This document shows, piece after piece, positions 1 to 12,600 of a stretch of DNA of 64,000 nucleotides; within the stretch, counting starts at the first letter, position 1, and every line of letters begins with the position of its first letter. Source of the stretch: Neoarius graeffei (taxonomy: Eukaryota > Chordata > Actinopteri > Siluriformes > Ariidae); NCBI RefSeq assembly GCF_027579695.1, contig NC_083596.1, positions 14,331,798 to 14,395,797 on the forward strand. The letters are read 5' to 3'. A program made the position numbers and the translations under genes. The notes beneath the pieces were generated by a model. It was not told the DNA's origin, ran no database searches, and worked only from the letters and a program-made list of their open reading frames with translations.

Positions 1-477
1 TGTTTGCCTGTTCCCAACATAACTCAAATAGTAGTGAATGGATTTTGATGAAATTCTGAGGAGCGGTTGGCCGTGGGCCAAGGAACAACTGATTAGATTT
101 GGATGCAAATCCAGATATGTATACAAATCCAGGATTTTTTTTTTCGTCTGTTCTCAACATAACTCAAAAAGTAGTGAATGGATTTGGATGAAATGTGGTG
201 TACAGCTTTAGTATTATCCTAGGTTCAACTGATTTGATTTTGATGTCGATAACATGTAGCTTGGTGGAGGTATGCACTCTACGGAGTGCCCTTTTACTTT
301 GGTTTAAGTCATAGTAACACAAGTGCAAAATATATTTTTAAACGTAGAACAAAGAATCTCATCTTCATCGAATTTATTAGCAATACAACCAATGTTTACG
401 ACAACCAGACTTTCACCATATCACTGAGTCACCCTGTTACAGATGTTAGTTTAAAGAAACTGTTGACTGTTTTTCAG
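1..477. repeat. SLC24A intron, dispersed repeat family
   Basis: Intron upstream of the first visible SLC24A exon. It holds two direct copies of a stretch of about 50 bp (near 8-58 and 146-197, sharing ACATAACTCAAA and AGTAGTGAATGGATTT). The segment around 85-300 (AACTGATT, then CTTGGTGGAGGTATG and GAGTGCCCTTTTA) recurs in reverse near 17300-17383, which marks it as a dispersed family. No coding exon is seen. Family name not known to me. Confidence 0.55.
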
Positions 478-682
478 AGACAGAGGCTGATAAGGGAATC
501 AGGGCAGAGGGGAAGCCCAGTGAAGACATTTGGCTCGGGAGGGATCGAAAACGGAGGGAGTGTGGAGAGACCTCTTCAGGATGGAGAAAGGATAGACATA
601 GATGGAGCTGTAAAAGCAGATAACCCTCAGCCCGAGGAAGAGGAGGACAGGGACGAAATCTTCAGACCTCTCCATGTGCCAG
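478..682 (+). CDS. SLC24A3/4-like exon, cytoplasmic loop
   Basis: Acceptor TTTTCAG ends at 477; donor CAG|GTTACC follows 682. The 205-bp exon reads in frame from 478 and ends in phase 1. It encodes the poorly conserved intracellular loop, rich in Glu/Asp near its end ([11 protein letters not shown]), and stops at LHVP. The split codon with the next exon gives Asp, producing VPDG as in NCKX4-type proteins. The start is set by the AG and the frame; AG at 479 would put a stop in frame. Confidence 0.82.
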
Positions 683-3600
683 GTTACCCCAAAGCTCCTG
701 CTAGTCGTTATGGATCTCCTAGATACAAGTCTTATTTTGTATCTTTATATCTGAATAATCATGACTGTGTGTCCACCAGATGGTTGTGCAGCCCGTGTTA
801 AGTGGGTAGTATCATGGCCACTGGGTGTGCTGCTGTACTACACCGTGCCCAACTGCATTCTGCCCCGCTGGCATCGCTGGTTCATGGTCACCTTCATCAC
901 TTCCACACTTTGGATCGCCATCTTCTCCTACCTGATGGTGTGGATGGTAAGAGAGCACAAATTGCTGTTGGATCATCAAAAGATCAAAGATGCCAACATT
1001 GGAGCCAGACAATGTTGGTGGACAAGATGGCGCATTTTGGGTGAGGCGAAAGTTTGGTGTGACTGCTACTTAATAATAAGAAGATCCTTCGATTACTTAT
1101 TTTTTTCTGATCAAAGAGACTACAGTCTTGGGGGGCGTCGTGGCTCAGGTGGATAAGGCGCCATACCATAAATCCGGGGACCCGGGTTCGATTCCGGCCC
1201 GAGGTCATTTCCCGATCCCTCCCCGTCTCTCTCTCCCGCTCATTTCCTGTCTCTACACTGTCCTATCCAATAAAGGTGAAAAAAAGCCCAAAAAATATCT
1301 TTAAAAAAAAAGAGACTACAGTCTTGCCTTCTTGGTTTCTCTTGGCTCTTGACAGGGGCTCGTAAATCTACAAGTAAATGTTAGTGCAAAAAAGGCATTT
1401 ATCAGACGCTCTTTTCCAGAGCGCCATACAACGTACCCAGAGGAGCCTGGGGTCAGGTGCCTTGCTCAAGGGCACTTCAGCCATTCTTGCTGGTCAAGGG
1501 ACTCGAACTGGTGACTATTTGACCCCGAAGCTGCTTCTCTAACCTTTAGGCCCCAGCTTCCCCATGAAGTAAATGCATCTTTCACACTCTGAGTCCTTTC
1601 CCCTTCTGTGAATTCTGTCTGAAATTGAGTGTGTACTCACAGTAGGGAATCTGTCCCACATCCGAGTGTGTTTGACCCCCAAAGTCCAGCTCGTTTGACT
1701 AGCGTGACCACTGAATACTGTGCTCGGGTGCAGTTCACTTGGCCCGCTTGGACGTGGTTCACTTGTAGCCTTCAGGAGGTTCTGATATTGCCATAGCAAC
1801 AGACCAAAAATCAGAAAACCATATATGTTGGTACAGTACATTAAAGGCATTTAGCAGACGTTCTTATCCAGAGCAACATACAACACACCCAGAGCAGCCT
1901 GGGGAGCAGTTGGGGGTTAGGTGCCTTGCTCAATGGCACTTCAGCCATTCCTGCTGGTCCAGGGAATCAAACCGGCAACCTTTTGGTCCCAGAGCTACTT
2001 CTCCAACCATTAGGCCATGGCTTCAACCCATGGTACCCGTCGTATCATTAGGAATATAAAAGTAGATACAAGCCATGCTGACAAGCTGTCATTGATTAGT
2101 TATTGTTGATCATTTATAGTATTATTCACACAAAAATTCATGGTAACTTAATGATACTAAATAGTGTTATGTCAATATTTGTTCCTTCAGGTCACCATTA
2201 TCAGCTACACCCTGGACATCCCGGATTATATCATGGGCATAACGTTCTTGGCAGCGGGCACCAGTGTGCCAGATTGCATGGCTAGCCTGATCGTAGCTCG
2301 CCAAGGTACATAAGAACTACATCTCTAATTTTTGTATTCTTCTTGTTCTAGAAGTAGACGCAGCATTGCAGATCCTTATACAGATGCTTATTCGTTTAAA
2401 CGTCATGAGTTTCATTATTGTTTAGCTACAGGAATAAAGCAAAGGTCTTTAACTGCACTGATCCACAACTGCAAAACACTATCAGGATATACAACAGTAA
2501 TTATTTCTTGCTGTTAGATGAATTAGCATCCATTCTAAGATGGAGAGGCTGCACTGTGATTTGTGGAAATTTATTCTGCTCTCCTTGCCATGGTGTAATC
2601 AGTTTTAGCGCAGTGATTGTGACTCCAAAATGATGTGTGAGCAATAATAGGCAATCTGCTACTGTACACTCGACCATCGACTCTTATTACGTGAAGAAAA
2701 CAGTGAGCTGTTAATAGTCTTAGTTTGTTCATGTCCGTAAGGTCAGGGAGTGCAAGAGATGCATGTGGATGAAGAAGGCTTTTGGAAACTTAAGTACTAT
2801 TTTTGAGCGAAAAAGCCTTTTTTCCCCCCTCTTATTTTTTGCTACATAAATCTACCCAAACAATCTCATAGCTTGTCTAAACAGATCAGCGAAGACCAAA
2901 AGGAAGCGAACTTTAATATTATATTATACACAGACTCCTGTGTAAATAGAGTTTAATATCAAGGGAGGTTCAAGAAAGGTTCACGGATGAACAGAAATAC
3001 AGTACAAAGTAATAAAGTGTTTCTTCCTCTGTGTGTGTATCAGGTATGGGAGACATGGCGGTGTCTAACTCAATAGGCAGTAATATATTTGACATCTTGC
3101 TGGGTTTGGGCTTCCCATGGATGCTCAGAACGCTGGTGGTTGAACATGGATCATCGGTGAGCACACTTTCGCTTTTTAAGAGCTGGGACATACTTGGGAG
3201 ATGTTTAAACAGCTATACATTCAATTAAACGCAGAAGGATATATTTTTAAAACCATGTTATGAGTATATTCTGTTTAAAAAAAATCTCATCCAGTATTCA
3301 TCAGGGCTTTGAACCGGTTCAAGGAACGAAAAACGAAAACCGGGAACTTTTTCTATTTCACATGGAACAGAAACGAAACCAGAAACTTTATTATTGTTTA
3401 TGTTCCGGAACAGAAACGCTTATTAAAAATAATGGTAACCGGTTAATACCGGTTTTTATTTCGTTCCTCAAAGTTTCCGTAGCCTACAAATAAAAAAGTC
3501 ATTCTTCTCCTGCGCAAGTTTCTATGACCCGCTGGGGTTCACTTCCTGTGTGACGTTCGCTGACTGAATGGAGAGAGCGGGAAGGTGGACTACTATCACG

Positions 3601-6600
3601 TCTCCACATCTTAAATAAGAGGTAAATATTGCAGTCTATCGTTATTCAAAAACGTCAATTTCAAACACGATATCAATATATTTGTCCACGTTAATGAGAG
3701 GCTCGCGAACATTAAATGACGTTAACCTCTGTTAGCCCATCAATGCATAGGGCCTGACTAGCCTTTGGTAACACACTAAACGAATTATCTTTCATTTTTG
3801 GCACTTTTTCTGTTTGTGTAGATGGGAAGACATACCGAGAATCCAAATCGCCAACATTTGAAATAATAATTGTTTTGAATTATTTCTTGTCTTATTTAAT
3901 GAAGGTTGTAATAGAATTAGCCTACATTTGGCTTAAGCCGGATGAGACAGAGACATAATTTTATAGCCATTTGTTAAACAGCTGACAGGGAACGTAATTA
4001 ACCGTTCCGGGAACGAAATTTTTTTGTTCTAACCGGTTCGGGAACGTCTATTTAATGGTGGAAACCAAAACCGAAAACATTAAAATTCCGTTTCTGTTCG
4101 GAACGAACCAATAGGAAAAAAATCCTGGTTCAAAGCCCTGGTATTCATGCACATCACCTGAATACAAACACAATTGAGCAGCTACAACGTGTTCGCTGTC
4201 TCAGTTTTACTCTGTAATTTTACACTGAAGCTACAAGGCTAATGTAGTCCACCAGTAATCAAAGACTGTCGTCCCAAATCACGTCTTTTCACCTGAACTA
4301 CTTAACAGTTATTCCACGAAATCGAGTCATACATGAACTGATAGTTGACGAGGCACGTAGCACCGAATTGGCTATAAGCCGTGTACGACAAGATTGAGTG
4401 GAATAACTGTTTTATTCTATCCACAGTCACTGGATTTTGAGAAACAGAGCATTTTTATTTTTATTTTGTGTAAATTCGGTAAATAAAAATTTTATACAAA
4501 ATGTCCGACAAAGTCATTTCCGCTTAGAATGTAAACAAACCGGCGAAATGACAGTAGCAATTTGTGAAAAATGCGATAATTCATGAAAAAAAATATATGT
4601 TCTTACCATCAAATACTTTCATTCCATATTTGTTGCTTTTTTTTTTTTTTTTTGGGGGGGGAGTTCTTTTTCTTCTTCTTCTTTAGGGTTTTTTGGTGGT
4701 TGGCAAACCAACTTAAAGGTGCATTACCGCCACCGACTGGGCTGGAGTGTGGAACCGGAGATATTGGGGGGGAAAAAACTATATTCTTTTTGCGATTTGT
4801 CTTTCTTTGAAATACTTGATAATTTTTGCGGTTTTGGTTTCGAGTAGTTTTTATTTCGTCCTCAGTTGGTTCAGCAACACGCTCCGCCATTTTGTTTTTC
4901 TCTACTTATGGTATATGAGCTGATATCCTAGTAGTAGAGTAGCTAATCAGAGCGTGCGATTGCTCATATCCAGTGAATGTGGATAGAATAATTCTTTATA
5001 TACTACTGAGATACTAATTCTTCCACACATGCTGGATTATAGAGTCAAATCCTAATGAATTAATTTCTCATTCATCAATCTTTTAATAAAGTTGTGTGTA
5101 AGCGTGTGCGTAAGCCAAACCGAACTAAAATATTCCGCCGGATTTACAAAAGTTTGAGAAACGCTGATTTTCTTTGTCCTCGCGTGCATACCCATAAAGT
5201 GCAAAGCGTTTTCCTGACACAGCTCATTTGCAAATAGTGGCACCCACACAACTCCACGAAAGGTCAGACAGCTGGGAGTGCGAAATGAACGTTGAAAGAA
5301 AAGGACAAACGGCAAAAGTGGAAGACCGTTTGACTTACTTCTATGCCAGTAAAAATATTTAGCAGTGAAACAGCACCAGAAAAAATATAGAAATGTTGAA
5401 TTGGATGTGAATTAAGTAAGGTGACATTTAAACAAAGGAGAAAAAAAGATAAACTGTATTAAACAGGACCCAGATGATCAAGGACACCAAGCATGTCACA
5501 CAAGGAAACTGTTCCTTTTTAATGTTTGAAGTGTCTCAGCCAACATGCTGGAAGTGATGCACAGTAGCCATGTAATGATATATGACGATAAATCGCAATA
5601 CAAATTTATGATGATCTGAATCGACGAAGTAAACAACAACAACAAAATACTTATAAAGCACTCATAGCGAAATAGTTCTGAGCACTAAATGTAGAATATG
5701 TAAACACATATGAAAACACATATGAATGGGCAATAAAAGATACTAATATGAAGTTCGAAATTGATTAGTTTTGACTTGAAAAGAGAGACGGAGTCACATG
5801 ATCTAATGTCTCAGGGTAACGTGTTCCAGAGACGAGGTGCGGCTACAGCAAAAGAACAATAATCATATACAGTGGTGCTTGAAAGTTTGTGAACCCTTTA
5901 GAATTTTCTATATTTCTGTGTAAATATGACCTAAAACATCATCAGATTTTCACACAATTCCGAAAAGTAGATAAAGAGAACCCAGTTAAACAAATGAGAC
6001 AAAAATATTATACTTGGTCATTTATTTATTGAGGAAAATGATCCAATATTACATATCTGTGAGTGGCAAAAGTATGTGAACCTTTGCTTTCAGTATCTGG
6101 TGTGACCCCCTTGTGCAGCAATAACTGCAACTAAACGTTTCTGGTAACTGTTGATCAGTCCTGCACACCGGCTTGGAGGAATTTTAGCCCATTCCTCCGT
6201 ACAGAACAGCTTCAACTCTGGGATGTTGGTGGGTTTCCTCACATGAACTGCTCGCTTCAGGTCCTTCCACAACATTTCCACTGGATTAAGGTCAGGACTT
6301 TGACTTGGCCATTCCAGAACATTCACTTTATTCTTCTTTAACCATTCTTTGGTAGAACGACTTGTGTGCTTAGGGCCATTGTCTTGTTGCATGACCCACC
6401 TTCTCTTGAGATTCAGTTCATGGACAGATGTCCTGACATTTTCCTTTAGAATTCGCTGGTATAATTCAGAATTCATTGTTCCATCAATGATGGCAAGCCG
6501 TCCTGGCCCAGATGCAGCAAAACAGGCCCAAACCATGATATTACCACCACCATGTTTCACAGATGGGATAAGGTTCTTATGCTGGAATGCAGTGTTTTCC

Positions 6601-9600
6601 TTTCTCCAAACATAACGCTTCTCATTTAAACCAAAAAGTTCTATTTTGGTCTCATCCGTCCACAAAACATTTTTCCAATAGCCTTCTGGCTTGTCCATGT
6701 GATCTTTAGCAAACTGCAGACGAGCAGCAATGTTCTTTTTGGAGAGCAGTGGCTTTCTCCTTGCAACTCTGCCATGCACACCATTGTTGTTCAGTGTTCT
6801 CCTGATGGTGGACTCATGAACATTAACATTAGCCAATGTGAGAGAGGCCTTCAGTTGCTTAGAAGTTACCCTGGGGTCCTTTGTGACCTTGCTGACTATT
6901 ACACGCTTTGCTCTTGGAGTGATCTTTGTTGGTCGAGCACTCCTGGGGAGGGTAACAATAGTCTTGAATTTCTTCCATTTGTACACAATCTGTCTGACTG
7001 TGGATTGGTGGAGTCCAAACTCTTTAGGGATGGTTTTGTAACCTTTTCCAGCCTGATGAGCATCAACAACGCTTTTTCTGAGGTCCTCAGAAATCTCCTT
7101 TGTTCGTGCCATGATACACTTCCACAAACATGTGTTGTGAAGATCAGACTTTGATAGATCCCTGTTCTTTAAATAAAACAGGGTGCCCACTCACACCTGA
7201 TTGTCATCCCATTGATTGAAAACACCTGACTCTAATTTCACCTTCAAATTAACTGCTACTCCTAGAGGTTCACATACTTTTGCCACTCACAGATATGTAA
7301 TCTTGGATCATTTTCCTCAATAAATAAATGACCAAGTATAATAATTTTGTCTCATTTGTTTAACTGGGTTCTCTTTCTCTACTTGTAGGACTTGTGTGAA
7401 AATCTGATGATGTTTTAGGTCATATTTATGCAGAAATATAGAAAATTCTAAAGGGTTCACAAACTTTCAAGCGCCACTGTATGTCTTAACATGGTAATCC
7501 AGCAGCTTTAAAAGAACAGTATTTGAAGATCTAAGTGTTCTTGTTGGGACACAGAGCTGTAGAGCATCACTGATAACCAGACGCAAGACCATACAACCCT
7601 TTGAAGACCAGAAGTAGAACCTTGAAGTTTCTCTACTGGTAACCAGTGAAGCTGGTTAAGTCCTGGACTGATGTGGTCAAATTTACGTGTATACGTCAAA
7701 AGCTAAGCAGTGGCATTAAGAACACATTTGAAGCTTCAGAAGTTCAGACTTCAGCAAACCAAAGAGAAGCACATTGTACGAGTCAACCTTCAATGTCACG
7801 AAAGCACGACTAAGGATCTCTGTTGTGTTGAACGACAAAAACTTCCCGAGGCGTGCAATATTTCAGAGATGGAAGAAAACACCCTTACACACAGCATTGG
7901 TCTGTAACAACGTTCTATCCAAGATGGCAACAGTATTCCTCACCGAGATTGATGGAGCGATGACTTCATCACCAGAGACCAGAGATGGGAAGGGCGGCTG
8001 CTTGCGAAACTTCGAATGAAAGATCTCATCTCATCTCATTATCTCTAGCTGCTTTATCCTTCTACAGGGTCGCAGGCAAGCTGGAGCCTATCCCAGCTGA
8101 CTACGGGCGAAAGGCGGGGTACACCCTGGACAAGTCGCCAGGTCATCACAGGGCTGACACATAGACACAGGCAACCATTCACACTCACATTCACACCTAC
8201 GGTCAATTTAGAGTCACCAGTTAACCTAACCTGCATGTCTTTGGACTGTGGGGGAAACCGGAGCACCCGGAGGAAACCCACGCGGACAACATGCAAACTT
8301 CACACAGAAAGGCCCTCGCCGGCCACGGGGCTCGAACCCGGACCTTCTTGCTGTGAGGCGACAGCGCTAACCACTACACCACCATGCCGCCCCCAATCGC
8401 AGTTATTATTATGTGTAATCTTCGAGTTTTTCCTAGCTGTAATTGCACTGTTTAGACAGCAGAAGGCATACAATAATGTCCAATCGCGGGAATACATGTG
8501 ACTTCACTGTAGGCTGAAGTAACACAACCCTAATGCTGCAAAAAACACAAAATACCGATCTAAAATGTGAAAGAGCTGTTGTGTGATTGACTGTACAAAT
8601 ATATTTAAAGCTAGACTGCCTTTCAGATTTTTCAAATGTAGGTCATAAAAAGAATTCTCCCCGACATCCAATTATTTTTGTTTAGTGGACTGAAGGCTAC
8701 TGAATTTGAATCACGGACTTCCAATTTTATTCGTTTTTTTAATAGAACAATTAATGAATTTAGAGCCACGTGGCCCTAAATTCTCCGCTATTTTTTCCTG
8801 CTTCACCATGACCCAATTCAAGATACTATGTTATGCATAACGTGGTGGGCTTTCCCCCTTCACGCAAGCCGTTGTGGGATACAAATTTGAAACAGGAGAG
8901 AAAAATGGAGGACGTGAGTGTGCGAATGAAACGTGAAAGACCGACTACAGTAACGGAAAGAAAGCGAGAAGAAAAGACGTTATGTTATATACGAAGGAAA
9001 GGAAACGCAGGACCAAACTAATAAATATCAGCGGTCAGCGAGCACCTCGGTGTGATCAGCTGTTCGTTTAGCAACAGAATGATGTCACTGTCGGCGCATG
9101 GCCAAAGGTAAACCTGCGCATGCGCACACACACACGGACTTCCTCTGTCTGCTTGACTGCGTGAAGCGAGTGATTTCATGCACATTATTTGCTCGGGAAT
9201 CACCTCAAATGAAATAACTTCCCAGCCACAGAATGGCCTGATATTTTGTGAGATATTACAGAAATAAACATAGATCACAATGACCACATTTCAGACGGAA
9301 CTAAATTTCACCGATTTTATGAAATCGAAAGGCCGTCTAGCTTTAACAAGAAATCAGAGCTCTCTTTTTACAGACTGCTGAAAGCTAAAGAAAAGGGAAG
9401 CAAATGGAGGGAGTAGAAATGTTCATAAAAGTTTATTAAGAAAAGACCAATTTGTTATTAACTTTTTCACTTTTAATAAAAGGAATATTTTAGTTAATAG
9501 ACTATTATATTTCACTCCAGTCTTGATAAATGCAGGTAATATTTATTGCTGGTTAAAAAGAAAATAAAACCACAATTTTTTTATTTAATTAAACAAAAGG

Positions 9601-12600
9601 AATATTTAAGTTGATAAAGAATAGGAAAATAAATGTTGCTTTTTTTTTTTTCTTGGTAATAACATTTTCTCCATTTAATTTTTTTCAAAACTATTGTCAT
9701 GACAAACAAATCATGAGCCCAGTGTCATTAATCGAATCGTGAAGCGGGTGTATTGTTACATACCTATTGCACAGCATTAAAAGAAGACGCCGTGGCAAAA
9801 AGATCCAATTTACAACCCAGCTGTCATCCTCTGAAAAATTCATACTGGTCTTCAAACATCTATTACCTCATGAGCGTGACCTTAATCTTCCGTCAGCCGA
9901 GGCGTTTGTTTACGGCTTACAGCTCTGCACAAACAGACCGGCTCGTCCTCCGTTTATAATACGGCTGTATTTCTTTTGTTATAATTGAATAACTAGTTTT
10001 ATTTGTTTTAATTTATGAGCGTTAGCTTGCTTTCATAATTTTTTTTATAATTCTTTAACTCATGGCAATAATATAAAATGACAATAGTATTCTCAGTCTG
10101 TTACATAGTGAACTAACATGATTTGTTTTTGAAAGAAACTCAAACTCATTTCTATAAGTTGGTCAGGATAAGTGTAAATGCTGGAAATATAATTTAAAAA
10201 AAAAAAGCTACTTAAACTTGACATGATACACCGATCAGCCATAACATTATGACCACTGACAGGTGACGTGATTAACATTGATTATCTCATTAGGTGTGGG
10301 ATATACATATTACGCAGCAAGAGAACAGTCAGTTCTTGAAGTTGATGTGTTGGAAGCAGGAAAAATGGGCAAGCGTAAGGATCTGAGTGACTTTAACAAG
10401 GGCCAAATTGTGATGGCGAGATGACTGGGTCAACAAAATGGCACATCTCATGGGGTGTTCCTGATATGCATAGCTTGGGCCCACCCATCCTAAGTGTGAC
10501 GCAACACGAGGGCCTGTTGCGAGCTTAGTCTGGCAAGGCAAGCTATCTCCAGCTCTTCCAAGCTCCCGAAGAATCGGGAGCCAATCAACTTTGAGCATCT
10601 CCAACGGCCCTGGGTAAAGACGTGTTCAAGGCAGTGACGTAGTAGAACTGCGACCGGAAGCCATAGATTGTTTACAGAATCTATGCCGGAATCGCTTCAT
10701 TCACTAGAAACATTACGAACATGGAGCAGCGGCAAGCCTTTGACACAGCGGTAGATGCTGTATTGAAAGCATTCAACGGGAAGTTCTCATTGAAAACGGA
10801 GCAAAGAGCAGCCCTGGAGGTATTTATCTTCTTCCTGTTACTCAAGCAGTTTCCGTCGCGTCACATACGTCAGAGGAAAGAGTGATGTGATTGGTTTAAG
10901 CTTCGTCACAGCCTTTTCTGGCTTCGACCAGTAGCAAACTGAGGCATTTCAGGGAGGCGGGTCAACCACGCGCTTTGGGAAACGGTTGGGCTTAATATCT
11001 TTGCCAGACCAAATGCTCGCAGAGCTTTGAAGTCGCGTTAGCCAGACTAGATATGCACTGGTTAGTCAGCATTAACTTTTTCAGCAGTTTGTGCTACAGT
11101 GGCTCTTCTGTGGGATCGGACCATATGGGCTAGCCTTCGTGCCCCATGCGAATCAGTGAGCCTTCGACACCCATGACCCTGTCGCCAGTTCACCGGTTCT
11201 CCTTCCTTGGACTACTTCTGGTAGGTACTAACCACTGCATACTGGGAACACCCCATGAGATGTGCCATTTTGTTGACCCAGTCATCTCGCCATCACAATG
11301 TGGCCCTTGTTAAAGTCAATCAGATCCTTATGCTTGCCCATTTTTCCTGCTTCCAACACATCAACTTCGAGAACTGACTGTTCTCTTGCTGCCTAATACA
11401 ACCCCGATTCCAAAAAAGTTGGGACAAAGTACAAATTGTAAATAAAAACGGAATGCAATGATGTGGAAGTTTCAAAATTCCGTATTTTATTCAGAATAGA
11501 ACATAGATGACACATCAAATGTTTAAACTGAGAAAATGTATCATTTAAAGAGAAAAATTAGATGATTTTAAATTTCATGACAACAACACATCTCAAAAAA
11601 GTTGGGACAAGGCCATGTTTACCACTGTGAGACATCCCCTTTTCTCTTTACAACAGTCTGTAAACGTCTGGGGACTGAGGAGACAAGTTGCTCAAGTTTA
11701 GGGATAGGAATGTTAACCCATTCTTGTCTAATGTAGGATTCTAGTTGCTCAACTGTCTTAGGTCTTTTTTGTCGTATCTTCCGTTTTATGATGCACCAAA
11801 TGTTTTCTATGGGTGAAAGATCTGGACTGCAGGCTGGCCAGTTCAGTACCCGGACCCTTCTTCTACGCAGCCATGATGCTGTAATTGATGCAGTATGTGG
11901 TTTGGCATTGTCATGTTGGAAAATGCAAGGTCTTCCCTGAAAGAGACGTCGTCTGGATGGGAGCATATGTTGCTCTAGAACCTGGATATACCTTTCAGCA
12001 TTGATGGTGTCTTTCCAGATGTGTAAGCTGCCCATGCCACACGCACTAATGCAACCCCATACCATCAGACATGCAGGCTTCTGAACTGAGCGCTGATTAC
12101 AACTTGGGTCGTCCTTCTCCTCTTTAGTCCGAATGACACGGCGTCCCTGATTTCCATAAAGAACTTCAAATTTTGATTCGTCTGACCACAGAACAGTTTT
12201 CCACTTTGCCACAAACCATTTTAAATGAGCCTTGGCCCAGAGAAGACGTCTGTGCTTCTGGATCATGTTTAGATACGGCTTCTTCTTTGAACTATAGAGT
12301 TTTAGCTGGCAACGGCGGATGTCACGGTGAATTGTGTTCACAGATAATGTTCTCTGGAAATATTCCTGAGCCCATTTTGTGATTTCCAATACAGAAGCAT
12401 GCCTGTATGTGATGCAGTGCCGTCTAAGGGCCCGAAGATCACGGGCTCCCAGTATGGTTTTCCAGCCTTGACCCTTACGCACAGAGATTCTTCCAGATTC
12501 TCTGAATCTTTTGATGATATTATGCACTGTAGATGATGATATGTTCAAACTCTTTGCAATTTTACACTGTCGAACTCCTTTCTGATATTGCTCCACTATT

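Noticed and set aside
286..477. Extension of the first SLC24A exon upstream to an ATG at 286
   Set aside because: The frame is open by chance, but the sequence before 478 is repeat-like and a good acceptor (TTTTCAG) stands at 477.
1131..1210. tRNA gene
   Set aside because: A- and B-box are present, but the acceptor and anticodon stems do not close and the unit is followed by a SINE body with target duplications. The same applies to the heads of the other SINE families.
6349..7154. Plus-strand frames across the Tc1 at 5870
   Set aside because: Shadows of the minus-strand transposase; likewise 12173-12382 and 58632-59535.
8054..8296. Frames such as [20 protein letters not shown] and the [18 protein letters not shown] type
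   Set aside because: They recur at every GGCGGCACGG SINE copy and are the SINE body read in two directions, not proteins.
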